A DNA stretch of 64,000 nt from Clarireedia homoeocarpa (taxonomy: Eukaryota > Ascomycota > Leotiomycetes > Helotiales > Rutstroemiaceae): contig LNKV01000040.1 in the NCBI GenBank assembly GCA_001465935.1, positions 372,001 to 436,000 on the forward strand. The letters are read 5' to 3'. Of the stretch, positions 1 to 12,310 are shown piece after piece. The notes beneath the pieces were generated by a model, which was not told the DNA's origin, searched no databases, and was given only the letters and a program-made list of their open reading frames with translations. The position numbers and the translations under genes were made by a program. Within the stretch, counting starts at the first letter, position 1. The number at the start of each line of letters is the position of its first letter.

Positions 1-1550
1 CATCTCCTTGCGTTGATTCACTACATTTGTTTCGTTCAACCGCAATGCCTAGATATCTCCGCACATTTATCTACCTTGGTACAAGCTGAAGAGCCAATCG
101 ACAAGATGGAAAATATAAGCAAACAAGCAAGGATCCCTTGCCCATCAGCCATGAGTAGCACAAGATACCTAAAGACAGGGGACGAATGGTTACTTGCATA
201 TATGGGATCATGAGGTGAAGGCGAAACAACCTCAAATTTTGATATCGCCACCACTATCATCGCCGTTTTCATATGATTTATATCAATTCTTTGTATACCA
301 CGTACTCATATGGCTATGCACCAGACCAAAGTGGACTGATCCAGTCGGGAGCTGCCGCAAATGGAACTGTTGCATATGGTTACCATGCTACCGCTGCAAT
401 TCACCTACCATATATGGAATATTTTCCCTCGTGATTGGGTCCAACTGTTGGCCCAAAGTCGGCTTCAAGCATGTCGGGTCGGCTAGGCGAACTTCCCTTC
501 TACCTACACAGTCAAATGTCAATCTGAGTTATAATCATATCACTGCTCGCCACCTGTTCAATCCAAGGATGATCTGAACTTGGCTCGCATCTTCGATGAA
601 TCTATCGGGAATTAAACATGAAGTTGCACGTCACATCCGCCGGCCGGCACTGTCAGTCTGTTTGCTTCGTCCTCTTCGAACTTCTACCACCAGAAATATA
701 TTCCTAGGCTCCTTGCTTTTCCGTGTGCTTGTGGCGACATGAAAGCCACCAGCATATGATAACTCCTATTCTTCCTGTCGAAGAATTCAAACTGTCAACT
801 TTGAAGGCAAGCATGCAACTGCTCTATGACAGTATCAAAGTTTTTCTTCCGATCTATCTCATTTTCCCCTCCTATCTCGAGCTAAATCCAAGTAATTTAT
901 ACAACACTCGCGCGAGCACGCAGTCTGTCGGCTCAATGATAGCCAAACAAGTAGCATCACCCCTCAAACCAATCGTCATCACATATACAAAGCATCTTCC
1001 TTCTAGTTAGCTACATGATCCTCTACCCAGCTTCCGGATGCATACCTCCTCTCAGTGGCAGCGACTGAAAGAGGTACAAGTATTCTGCAAAAATGACGAA
1101 GATAACGAGAATGTAGAGCCTCGCGTGTCTGTTGTAAAATTTCCACTCTGGCAGGGTGGGCAGTAGACCTCATAAAAAAAACGAAAACGCTGAACCATAG
1201 ATTTTCTCCTCCGTGTTTAACTACCCCTAATTCCAGTCCGTCGCTCGCAGCTTATGGTTTCCCCTTCTCATCTCCCATATCTTGAGAGCCTAAAACTGAG
1301 CAACGAATGCTGTCAAACTGCAGCACTTTAGCTGTAAAGGAAATCCATGCATCACACTGCTTCCAACCTAAACAAACTGCATTCATTGCCACTCTCTTCT
1401 CCCATCTTCACCCCTCGATTCATCCATCCCCACCTTTTAAGTTATCATCCCACCTCATCCCTTCTCCTCCTCCGTCCCCCTCTCTTTTCCCCACCACCGT
1501 CTTCTCTCTCTCCAGCCAGCCGCCATGGACTAACTAGCTCATCGACGCAA

Positions 1551-1584
1551 CCCCATCCCCATCCCCATCCCCATCCCCATCCCC
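1551..1584. repeat. (CCCCAT)n hexamer repeat
   Basis: Six runs of four C are separated by AT. The complementary strand therefore has six GGGG runs with two-base loops, a strong G-quadruplex pattern on the minus strand and an i-motif pattern on the plus strand. Confidence 0.9.
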
Positions 1585-1840
1585 ATCCACAGCCATAACA
1601 CCGAGTCCCTTTCCCGCCCAACATCGAACCAACTCAACCTTCCCTATACACCTGTGACAATCCATCTGCTCCAGGGAGACAGATAGACATGCATAAAGTT
1701 CTCCGATGCAAAACCTCAGACGTATTGTATTAACCACCTCGAAGACCTACTACACACCTACCCTACAGTACTACCGACTTCTATATATATATATATTATC
1801 ATGACAGCCGTGCTTCAGATGCACGCTCAATACGGCAGTT

Positions 1841-1863
1841 GTATGTATGTATGTATGTATGTA
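1841..1863. repeat. (GTAT)n microsatellite
   Basis: About five tandem GTAT units, preceded at 1783-1796 by a short (TA)n run. Ordinary intergenic microsatellite. Confidence 0.85.
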
Positions 1864-2206
1864 TCAGCAAAGAATTAGGAACCGGACGCAAGAATGACCA
1901 AACTGCCGTATCACAAGAGGAAGTTTCGTGGCCATGGGAGAAGAAGTGTTGGGCGGTGGGTTGGTTTCCTCTTCGTACATGACACAAGAGGGATTTCGAA
2001 ATCCGCGCCATCTGTACCAGCTATGAGACCTTTGGTATATGCGCTACTCTGGTATTGAGCTGTAATTCAAAGTAAACATAGTACATTCATTCTCCTATTC
2101 TACGTGAATCCCGAATACTGGCACTGGCTATCTGAACTCACCAATGAATAAATATATATGAATGTATCTCTTGTCTACACACTCAAGCACACATATTGAA
2201 AGCACC

Positions 2207-4725
2207 TCAACCCCAATTCATAAGCACTTGTTTCTTCCCCTTTCCCTTCCCTTTCTTCCCACCACCTTCCGCACTCTCTCCCCCCCCTCCCGCACCCGAT
2301 CCACTACTCCCCTCCCCAGCACTTCCTGCACTCCATACATTGTTCGTCGTCGTCTTTCCACCTCCCAAATCCCTTCTCACCATACCCGTGCCGTATCCAA
2401 AAATTGTACTTTGCGGCTTTGCAGCCGACGGCAGAGCAGGAAACGCATCGCTACTGGCCGCACCTTTCTTCGGTGGGGCCCTCGTTATGACACGATTACT
2501 CGATATACTAGGCGAGGCGGAAGACGATGAGGGTGCTGGTGAAGGAGCGACCCATGGCGTGGTTGTTATGCGAGAATTGGTATTGTTGCTGCGGGCCGAA
2601 GGAAGACCAGGAAACGCTTGTGTGGATGATGAAGTTGATGAAGAGGGGGCATTGGCGCTAGAAGCTGAGCCCCAAGAACGGTTTTGAGAGACTGATGAGC
2701 GGGATGATTGGGCAGTCGAAGATTTGAGTTTAAGGACACGATTAGATCGCGCGGATGAGGTTGGGCCAGATGAAGAGTTAGAGTTTAGAGATGCCCACCC
2801 CAAAGGAAGTGGGTTTCCATTGCTGGAACTAGGAGCTGGAAGTGATGGATAATCTTCGTTGATTGCTCGCCAGTCATTCCATGCTGCTAGAATAGCGTCG
2901 GCTTTCTTTTTGTCTTCATACAAATCGGCTATCTCTCTGATGAGTGTACCCAGTGCATTCGAAGTTGTGTCCGAGAACAAGGCAAAGAAGGAATCGATGA
3001 GAGCATTAGCAGTGATAGTCCCGTTCTTGTATGAGGATATTGAGTTACGAAATTGGGTGATCTTTGATTGATCACCTTGCAGCATTATAGTAACCCTTTC
3101 AATTACATCTCGATGTTTCAGCTGGCGTACTTGCTCTTGTGGTGTCAGATCTGCCGAGCCTACGTTCAAACTAGCCACTGCTTCTGTAAGCCCAGGAACA
3201 TTTGCAGCTGGTCGAGCTATGGCAGCACGCGAGGGTTCTGCTCCGTTATTTCTAGAATTTGCTTGTGAGGGGGTAGGAGCAGTTAATTGCCCTCCAAATG
3301 CTCTTGTTGATCCAGCTTGAGCACTTTGAACGGCCATTTGTCGGTGAAAAGCTTGCTCATCTCGTCGCAGAGGCTGCGCACTGGACATAGGTATTGGCTC
3401 TGCATTTGGATCTCGACCTCTGCCTCGACCTCTGCCTTCACGCTGCTCTCTTTGATTGCCTCCTCGACTACGCTCCTGAGAGTAGGGTTGTCGGTATTCG
3501 AAAGTGGATATATCCACCATTCTTGCATCTCTTCGAACATCCTTCGATAGAGTGCTCCCGTGCACCTCTAACTGGTGGGCCTTTAGATCCATTTCTGTTG
3601 GAAAGACAACAAACTTTTGTTCCAAACATTCCGGATCTGTGCATGGAAAGTGGTCTTTCCGAAAATGCTGCGATAACGAATTCCAATCAACGTAGTAATG
3701 TGGCTGTCCAGTGTTACTGAGTCGATCACAAACATGACATCTTTCATGCTTCTCTCTGCAATGGACAAACAACTCATCATCACCGTAGAAACGCTGACCG
3801 CAGAATGTACATAGAGGATGGCCCTTGAATCCTGTCTGGTCGACCGCTCCAGGATTGTCGTCTCCCTTTTTCATGTGCCTCTCTAATTCTCTGTCGGCAA
3901 ATAATTCGTGTTCGTGCGTGAAGACTTTCTTGTGTCTTGTACACAAGTCGCACATCTTCTTATGATGTATTGACCTAACATGCCTATGCAGGTCTGGCCA
4001 CCCTCTGCACGCAGCATCACAGGTAGCATCCGGACAATTGTATCGCAAGAGCAGTAGAGTATCTTCTTGAATATCATTGCTTTCATAACGAATGCCGATA
4101 TTCGGATCCGTGTTTGTAATGTCATCATCCGAATAGTCTTCGTATCGTTTCGTTGCATCGTCTGTAAATATGACAAACGGGGCCAAAGTCTTCACAATAT
4201 TAGCTCAGCCTAAGAACTCGGAAACTTGATGGGACATACTCTACAGTGTGGACAATCTTTTGTCTTATATAGTGCTCTCATCCTCAACGAGCAGATATGA
4301 CAGGTGCGATGGTTGCATGGAGCGACGGCATTGTGTACAATGGATGCGGCGCAAATGAAGCACACCTCTTCATCTTCATCTTCATTGTCTTCCCCGCCAA
4401 CATCTTTGCCACTCCCTGATTCTGCCGGGGGCTGCAATTTCTCCTGAGTTGAGAACTTGGCAGCTGCCGCTGTTCCAGATGTTATATTGGACTCGGAAGT
4501 TTCGTAGGTAGAAAGTCCTCCTCGGTGTCCACCACGCCCCCGTCTGCCCCCACGGTGATCTGAATGTCTAAAGTCTGCGCCATGCTCTCCCAAAGGTCCT
4601 CCTCGACCACGACCTCGCCCTCGACCCCTCTGGCCCCTTTGACCCCGTTGTCCATCATTACGAGTCCGCGATGGAGTATCGTTGGCAGTATCTGATGCGG
4701 TAGTGGTCCCGGCTGCAGAAGCCAT
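2207..4725 (-). CDS. HEL2: RING and C2H2 zinc-finger E3 ubiquitin ligase, Hel2/ZNF598 family
   Basis: Two exons, 4725-4240 and 4189-2207, join to an 822-residue protein. The intron starts GTATGT and ends GAAG, and it falls directly after the last RING cysteine (CPHCR). The RING lies at about residues 121-160 (CFIC...HRTC...CPHC), after a low-complexity RG-rich N-terminus. A row of C2H2-like fingers follows at about residues 175-385. The C-terminal half is Ser/Asn-rich and disordered, and the protein ends in a Lys/Gly-rich tail and LMNWG, typical of filamentous-fungal members. In the family this ligase senses collided ribosomes, ubiquitinates 40S proteins and starts ribosome-associated quality control in the cytoplasm. 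The architecture and length fit well. The splice site is inferred, but the joined frame runs straight into family sequence. Confidence 0.9.
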
Positions 4726-5351
4726 TGTGCAGAACTTTGGGTATGCGGGTCTCTATGCTAGCGCAAGTTGCGAGTACAGAAGATCTCGCTGTGTCCGTTG
4801 AGGTGCCTTCTAGGTTTGTGAGGTACGTTTTGGAGTATTTATCACTCGTAAGTAGAGAATTGATAAATGGAAATGACGTCTAATTGTCTCTACTCGGAAA
4901 CACAAGCTATACAATAATTACATAGATGGCCCTTTTACTTTTATTAGTGGGGTCGCTTACACTGCAGGGAAGCCCCGCGAGCAAGGCTGTGGAAGTGACT
5001 CGATCAGGCTGATAAATCAACAAGAGTCAAGACCGAGGAAATGCTTGAAATGAATCATCATGTATGAAGCGCAGCAGTGTTTCTCAAGCACGATTGGCGC
5101 ATAAGCGCAATTGACTCAGATCAGAGTGAGTTGAAGAATCCATGCTGAATGCTTTACTAAGTAAATATGTAAATAGCAGTAGTGCTGGTACCCAAACCGA
5201 TTATCCGTCATGTGTAAAAGCATCAAATCATGCCATGTCAAACCACGCCATGATAAATAAGTCCGTTAGTGCTAGAATCAGGATTCTCAATGCCATGCCT
5301 GCGAACGCCCCCCGGAAATTCCTGAAGTAAATTGGCCGTGCTGTCAGACTT
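4726..5351. other. Intergenic: hel2 promoter and 3' flank of the UAF30-like gene
   Basis: Both neighbouring genes are on the minus strand, so this stretch should hold the hel2 promoter and 5' UTR and the terminator of the SWIB gene. The only frame of note (5142-5330, plus strand) has no family features. I see no repeats or RNA genes. Confidence 0.6.
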
Positions 5352-6366
5352 CTATTCCTCCTCAACTGGATAGAGTTGTTTGCCAAGTAGTTTGTTCATC
5401 GTGAACATGTGGACTTTTTGAGTGCTGAAGACGGAATACATCTTGGCATCGCAGATGATCTGGCGCTTGTCGTCCGGGTCTTGCAAGTCGTTTGCTTTAA
5501 TATGCTCCCAGATCTTTTTGACAACTTGTGGTCGGGATAACTAAGAAGAAACTGTTAGATGAGAATGCGGAAAGACGGACGCGACTACACTCACAGTTGG
5601 CTCTCCTACAAGATCCGCCAGCGCCGCAGAAAGATGATATTGCTTCTTTTAAAAGTCAGTGAACCATACAAGAAGCAATGCCGCATCCACACTTACATGG
5701 AACCCTCCTTTGCGCACAACCTCCTTCGGCTCTCCATCTGAATTCAATTCCACGTCGCTATCGTCCGTAGCTTTAACCTTCGCGCTCGACTTCTTTTTCT
5801 TGGGCGTGCTCTTCTTTACTGCCGCGCCCCGCTTTGTCCCGCCGCCTCTTGTTGATCTCGTCCTGCTATTTTCTTGTGCTTGCAGCATAGCCGCGAGCTT
5901 TGCATCATCGTCATGCTTCTCTCGCTTTGCTTTCTTCTTCGGCGGGCTCGTATATCCATCAGACTCACCATCTTCATGCTTCGGCGACGAGTTCTGTGAG
6001 TCCTCGTCTTTGTCCTCAGTCTTAGAATGGCCATTGGTCGCGGATGGGGATGTAGAAGCTTCCGGGGTGTCTTTTGAGGCTTCATCGAATCGTTCCATTA
6101 TCAAAGCTTTTATGGCATCCTAGTAAATAGTAATCAGCACTGAAAGATGAATATGCAATAGAAATTCTCACTTTTTTATCTGAGAGGTCGAACCCGAGCT
6201 CGTCTTGTAAGTCTTTTCTGATCTGCTTGGCAGAAATAGTATTTAAATCACCCTCTTTCAAAATCTTATCAATGATTGTTGCATATCGAGTGGTTTCTTC
6301 CGATGACACTATAGAAAAGTGAGCGACAGCCAGAGCCTCTCTGGGAATGGCAGGCTTACAAGACAT
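5352..6366 (-). CDS. UAF30: DEK-C and SWIB domain protein, Uaf30-like
   Basis: Five exons, 6366-6360, 6308-6172, 6119-5697, 5645-5595 and 5540-5352, sum to 269 codons (268 residues). The first exon is only seven bases (Met, Ser and one base). Skipping its intron and starting at the same ATG would insert about 17 foreign residues, whereas splicing gives the usual SSEET start. Residues about 5-65 are a DEK-C domain. A Lys/Ser/Asp-rich linker with basic, nuclear-targeting-like stretches follows. A SWIB/MDM2 domain fills the C-terminal 85 residues (KGGFH, SRPQVVKK, HMFTMNKLL). In yeast, Uaf30 belongs to the upstream activation factor that recruits RNA polymerase I to rDNA promoters. Filamentous-fungal homologues may have a wider chromatin role. 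The acceptor of exon 4 could be three bases further downstream. Confidence 0.87.
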
Positions 6367-7478
6367 TATGTTGGTGCGCAGTTGATCTGGGGGAGACTTT
6401 GTGTTTTGATACCCGGTTCTATCTCCGTAAGCTTTGTGCTACCAGTAGGATTAAGGTAAGAGAAACAATTCCTTGGGATGTCGCTGTAGCGGAAGTAGGT
6501 TGGGATTGGGGCAAAGATAGGATTTCTAGTAGAGGAGATAAATGATGGAAGACAAGTGCTCAAGAGCAGCAAAACTTAGCAGGGACTTTTTTGAATTGCG
6601 CCAGAGTTTGACGCTGGATATTGACGTTAATTGCGTGAGCCAGATCAGCAGAGATTTAGTTGCTGAAGGAGAAAAGTGCAAATTTACAAAAAGAAGAACA
6701 GTGAATAGCTACGAGGAATTATGATTGATTATCTTAAGTAAGATGTAGCGATGATTGAAAATAAAGAAGGTTTTTGTTGTTATTGGAGACGTTTTCTGGT
6801 CCAGTGCTAGATGCGACAAGACGAGCACGATGGGTACTTCTGCAAGAATGCAAGGATCAAACCTACAGTACCAGCCCAGCCCAGATCACCAAAAAGCCTA
6901 GGTTGCCATCGAAGTTAGCTCCGGGAACGAGAAGCGCGGATCGCTATGGCATGCTTAATGTTAATATGGGGAAACGACAACGACCCTGGACATCTTTTTG
7001 CCCAACGTTATCAGCTTTTGCAAAACACAGAACATCAACTCGTGCTTCTACTCATCACTCATTTCAGTTCGAGTAATGCGCAGAATATCTTTGGCGCTTA
7101 CCCAAGTTTGCGTGATGTTACAACCCGGCCTAGGCTCTGCGATTACTACTTGCTCCTTAAATCCACCTCATTCATGGAAATAGGTTATTAGTATCATTGC
7201 ATATCGTTGTGTGGTTCAGTATCCATTTTCTAAGCAAGATATACTGCATTCTATTGCCACAACTGTATTCAAAGGATGGCTGCTAATGTATATCGCTGGC
7301 TTAAATTTCCATCCCACACGTACATTTAACTTATATGCTTAGAAGGGCTTTTTGATATCGCGCCTCAACTTTCAACAATGCTAGGTATCCACGCCTCGTC
7401 TTCCTGCAGCCTCCAACTTACATCCAAAACTCGATAATCCTGCAGCCTCCAGCTTACAACATCCAAAACTCGATAATC
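6367..7478. other. Intergenic: UAF30-like promoter and IRE1 3' flank
   Basis: No supported gene. The short frames at 6542-7191 overlap one another and show no family features. The left part should be the promoter of the minus-strand SWIB gene. The right end contains a tandem duplication at 7402-7476, next to the IRE1 stop codon. Confidence 0.6.
7402..7476. repeat. Tandem duplication abutting the IRE1 stop codon
   Basis: Two direct copies, 7402-7437 (36 bases) and 7438-7476 (39 bases), differ by one substitution and one three-base insertion. The pair ends two bases from the IRE1 stop triplet (7479-7481), so it lies at the very start of the 3' UTR. Confidence 0.9.
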
Positions 7479-10400
7479 CTATAGTCCCGCTGGCTCGTAG
7501 TATTCCCTGAAGCGATCGATCTCATCCCACTGTACTTCGTAAATAACATTCCAACAAACAATCAACAAGTTGGGGAATTTCCTAGTCCAGAAACTGAGGT
7601 ATCCATCGGGTAATGGACCAACGTCTTTCTTCAATTTGTCCGGCATGTCTTCATAATGGTTCTTCTTATTCCTCAAAGCCCTAAGAAGGTCCAGAAGCCT
7701 TGTTCCAGTATACTTTCTTTGCTTGCCCAAGGAGTCTACAAACTCTTTACCCAGAGGTTTAAGGAAGTCACCCTGGCATACATCTGGAGCCCACTTTTCG
7801 AGTTCTTGAAGTGCGGGACTGGGAGGATCCCTTTTTTCTTTCTCAAAGTGGTCAGATACATCGCAAAGAAAGTTCAACCGCTTCTTTGCGGACCAAAAGA
7901 AAGGGTGGGCCATGACTTGTTGAGCAACTGGACGTGACTTTGGTTCCTTAGCAAGCATAGAGGCGATGAGATCTTTAGCTTCATATGCATAATCTCCCAA
8001 GACCTCGAGGTGGGTCAAATTGAAGTTGTCTTTGCGAATGTTAACCTCACGCATATACCGATCCCCGCAATCGAAAGGATGGCTGCCCTTGGTCAACACA
8101 TAGAAGAATACCAAACCAAGTGAGAAGATATCGATGGCGCGAGTAGCCCGGCGATTTGGCATGACATCAGAACTAACAAGTATAGAGCCTGATCCACCGC
8201 CATCAGTGCTGGTATCAATCATTGCTGCTCCTTGTTTAACATCATCATCGAGAAGAAGTTCTGGTGCTCGCCATCCAGATGTACCGGCTGCATGTGCAGT
8301 AGTAGCTCTGAACGAAGACTGCTCCCCTTCCAATTTCTTACAAAGGCCGAAGTCGGATACAAGAAGTCGTGGCTTGCCATTCTTGCCCATAGCTACAAGA
8401 ATGTTCTGTGGCTTCAAGTCTCGATGGACAATGCGCAGGTTGTGGAGGTGCTGAAGTCCGTTGGCGATCTGGTATAGTACATTGGGTAGGTCTTTCTCTC
8501 CTCCTCTTGCCAATTCTCTGTGTAAATGTGGTTTTTCGATGACATCGGCCAAAGAAGCTGGACATAACTCTAACGCAATGTAGAGAAATCCTGCCGCTTG
8601 TTGTTGGGCGAAGTATCGAATGACTGCGTTTACTGTCAGTTGCTTTGCATGATGATAGTGAATCCAAGTACCTACCATTTGGGTGATCGTCACTTTCTCT
8701 CAAAAGTTTGGTCTCTTGAGACGCAATGTCATAGAACTGAATGAGCATTCTCTTGACCGCAACAGCGCGACCATCGAATTTTCCCTCGAACACCATGGTT
8801 CCGTTACTGCCGGTTCCTACTAATTTGTCCTGATCGACCTCAAGAGCACCAATACGGATGATTGGACCAGAAACTTCAGCTGGGTCGTTAGATACTGTTT
8901 GAATGTCGGGTTCAAGCTTTCTTTGGGGGAACATGTTTTGTGCATCCCTTACGGCATCTTCAACAGTAGGAGGTGGCTTCTGGGTCACAGGTTTTCGAGG
9001 GGTGTCTTTGTCACTGTCACCAGTTGCTCGATTCCCTTGCTTTTTGTGTTTAACACCACCCCGTCGTCCTCGCTTCCTTTCTTTCTTCTTTTCGGGGGAA
9101 GCTGTCAGGCTCTCGCTTGTTTCTTGCACAACGTCTGACGACGAGCCTACGTCGTTGATCAGCATATCCTCCACCGGTGCCACTAGTACAGGTTTAGTGC
9201 CTTGAGGTTCGAGAACTGCACCTGCATCGTCTTGTGTAGTGGGCTTGACTACTTCATCTTCCGGGATATCTGGTAGACGAGTAGTACTACTCTCCTCAAG
9301 TGCGGGTGCAGTTCTATTCTCTGACTTTTGAGGAGCAGATGCAACCAAAGATCTGTCTTCTCGCGACAAGGTTGTTGCTTTCCTTTGTTTGAGCCCATGA
9401 CGGCCAATCCAAGCTCGAATCTCTCGCTGGTACGAGATGAGTAAGATCATCAGAAATAAGAAGAGAACTGGGTTCTTGACGAATTCAATTAAGCTGTCGA
9501 TTGCCAATCTTGGGAGCCGCTGGAAACTTTGGACGATGGACGGGGTTGGTGCTATTCCGGGTGCAAGATCAGGAACGGATGGTTTGCTTTGATTGTCCTC
9601 AAACAGTGGTCCCGAAATTGTTAGACGCGGCTCATTTTGTTCGTCAATACAGTGGATACCAGTTAAGGCTTCAGCCAGTTCTGGTTCATCGAGGTTTTGC
9701 CAAGATTCATGCTTCCATCGTCCTCGTTGATAGCATTGGGCTTGAGAGCCCGCCACTGCCAAGGGGTACGATTTTCCAGACATGGCGTAAAAACTTCCAT
9801 CAGCAGACAAATTAATGACAACGCGGCTATTTCGGCCTTGGTCCATTTCTAACAACTCATCTTCGGCGGCGAACTGTGGTTTGGGTTGTGGGAGCATCAT
9901 CAACTTTGGATTCTTCTCGGTGCCCCATGGTCGGAAAATATCAAAAACTCGTACTACTGGGGAGGGGAGTTTTTGCTGGAACAGGAATTCATGGTCTCTG
10001 CCGCGGTCGCGGTCGAACCCCATCACTTGGCCATCTTGGCCAGCGAGAATATATTTGCTGTCGAGGGTCTCATGATATTTGTCTCCGTACTTCTTCGCAT
10101 CTTGAACGTTTGGACCCCATTCGTTGTAGATCAAGGTAGCGATTGGGCGCGTGTCCTTTCCAACAATGTCTACTTTGTATCTTGAAAGCCCGAGCCACAG
10201 TGTAGGATTTTGACACTCATCTGCTGTTCTGCCCATGAAATTATCGTTTGGGGTACAGCTTTCGTCTTTGGTCTCAACCACGTAGTCTCCTCCAAAAACC
10301 TGCAATACCTTTCCGTTTGTTGCATCAATATGGACCATTTGTGTTTTTCTCGAACCGGTGTATACAACCTCTGGATCATCGCTTTGGTATGGTGACATTT

Positions 10401-11167
10401 CATCAACGAGTTTTTTCATGGTAAGACCTGTATTGACTAAGCCACCATTTGGTACGTCGGGGCGATATATCCATAGACCACCATGTTCGGTAGGCTCAAC
10501 AATCCATACATAGTCGTCAATTGTCCATGACGAAATGTACCCTTCATCAAGGGCAGACGATCGATTTCTCCGATAGTGTTTGGTGGAAATCATCGACACA
10601 TCAGGTAGATCTGAGCAGCATGCTTGATCAGCGGAAGTTCCTTTACATAGCTACAAGAACCGCAATGAGGGGCAGTCAGTCGTATTGCAATGGAAACAAC
10701 TTACTCATACGCCATTTCTGTTTGCCCGTCCTTCTATCTCGAGCCCACACGCTCCCGTCAACGGTCGCCAGTAGCACAAAATCTTCTACTTCCCAATCCT
10801 GAAGATCCCGCGCACTCGGCTGCGATGAACCCCATCCAGTAGTTAGGCTACCAGAATTTGCAGGATGTGAAGGAGCTAATGGTGCTGAGTCGGCGCTCAC
10901 ATCGACACGATTGTGAGTTTTGGCGTTTAAACTCAAAGTGTTTTTCCGACGTGGAAGATTCACAGCTGTCTCGATTGTTTTAATCTTAGTTGCCTCGAGG
11001 GGAGTGCGTACCACTTCAGGATTAACGACTTCGGGTCGGGATTCATGTTGCTTAAGAGCTGGTCGCTGCTGCTGCTGAGCTTCGACGAGCCATGGTAGAA
11101 TCAAAACGAATGCTGCGAAGATGAATATATTATTCACGACTTCGCCACAGGCCTTGGGCCTGCCCAT
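7479..11167 (-). CDS. IRE1: IRE1, endoplasmic reticulum stress sensor kinase/endoribonuclease
   Basis: Three exons, 11167-10705, 10610-8676 and 8623-7479, give 1180 residues with frames that close. The protein has an N-terminal signal segment (about residues 12-31), a lumenal beta-sheet sensor region, a membrane span at about 533-552 and a basic/acidic linker. The kinase runs from about residue 750, with HRDLKPQN near 866 and SDFG about 20 residues later. A C-terminal KEN ribonuclease domain keeps the expected catalytic Tyr (KYTG), Arg (ALRN) and His (KNHY). In the unfolded protein response this enzyme oligomerises, autophosphorylates and cuts the HAC1/hacA mRNA. The first intron has more than one usable acceptor: I chose a CAG at 10611, and an AAAG about 24 bases upstream keeps the same frame. 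The second intron (GTAGGT...CGCAG) splits the kinase domain. Confidence 0.93.
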
Positions 11168-12310
11168 GATGGAGAGTCAACGTGTAATGGTGATAACTTC
11201 GCACAAAGCGAAGTATGATGGAGGGATAATTGTTCGAGAAGATTGGCGAGCAAATGGGACTTCTCGACGATGCGATATCAATCTCAGCTAATAAATAATA
11301 AATCGATGTAGATGTGAATTTATAAAGGGGAAAGGAATGATAAGTGCGCTGAATTCCTTGGTGTGAAACGAAAGGAGGGAGGAAAGATTTGGGAGGGATG
11401 TAGAACTATGAAATGTTGAGAGCTGGGTGTGCGTGTGGGTGTGCGTGTGTGCGTCCGATCCGTGGTTCGTGGGCTGTCACAGAAGAATTAGATGGCGCTA
11501 AGGTTGCTTGGGGTTCCCGGGGGCCAGGAATCGATGTGTGGAGGAATGATGAGCTACGAAGGTACGAAATAGGACGCTTGGAACATTTGAGCAGTTGATA
11601 ATTTCGTGTCGCAAGTTAATGAGTCGATACGAGTACGGCGAATTGCAGGAATAGATCGTTGCTGTACGGAAGTATTCTGATCGAAGTCGGGAGACAAATA
11701 GGGGTGGGGGAGAACCTGGAACACCAAGATAGAATATGATCGGCTACCTTAGAATTCTCTTTTTAACTCGGGCTGGAACTTACCAAACTCCAAGATGTCA
11801 CTGTGTCAGCTTACTTTTTGGATACATCTGTGTTCCCTCATATTTGCACCTCTTCCCCTTGCTTCTTTTTATTCATATCTGTTGGACATGCCCCAGAACG
11901 GCTTAAAGTAGCGTCCAATAAGGGATTCCTTTCAAAACTTACCAAAACGGTGCACAATGAAACCATGTTACGAATCACGAATTGTCAGCGTACGCTCGTT
12001 GGTACACCAATTGGACTAACATGTATGTTGCGGCGTCACAATAACCCTGGGCCACAATGGGATTTCGCAACTGTGTGCATTCCTTTCTAAGGCTGAATGC
12101 CAGGCTTTATGTGTTTGCTGTAACACATCCTCCTGTTTATTCAACCTAGAATCTAGAGAGCCCGAGCAAAGAGAGCTTACATAGTCTCGTAGACACTGAG
12201 CTTTTGTTCATCCATTCATTATTGTTGCTGCAATATGATCTATGGTATGGTACATGTCGTTTGGCCTTTTGACACCTTCATAATACAGTCGTCATTTTGA
12301 TTCATTATGC
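11168..12310. other. Intergenic: IRE1 promoter and CCT2 3' flank
   Basis: Both neighbours are on the minus strand. The left part should be the IRE1 promoter and 5' UTR, including a GTGTGC-rich patch near 11430-11455. No convincing coding frame is present. Short plus-strand frames at 11413-11598 and 11803-12090 lack family features. Confidence 0.6.

Larger units (their letters stand above)
1..2206. other. Gene-free stretch downstream of hel2, with simple repeats
   Basis: No open frame here resembles a known family, and the short frames lack codon structure or family motifs. The stretch holds a (CCCCAT)n tract at 1551-1584, a (TA)n run near 1783-1796 and a (GTAT)n run near 1841-1863. The right end is the 3' flank of the hel2 gene on the minus strand. 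The left end may be the flank of a gene outside the window. Confidence 0.6.

Noticed and set aside
8338..8675. Continuation of the middle IRE1 exon frame beyond the second intron donor
   Set aside because: After 8676 the sequence departs from kinase homology, while the spliced frame from 8623 continues it. The read-through is intron plus a wrong frame of exon 3.
12240..12310. Longer CCT2 C-terminus by reading through the last intron
   Set aside because: Splicing 12420 to 12367 restores the family C-terminus (LRVDNIIR). The unspliced tail has no similarity to CCT subunits.
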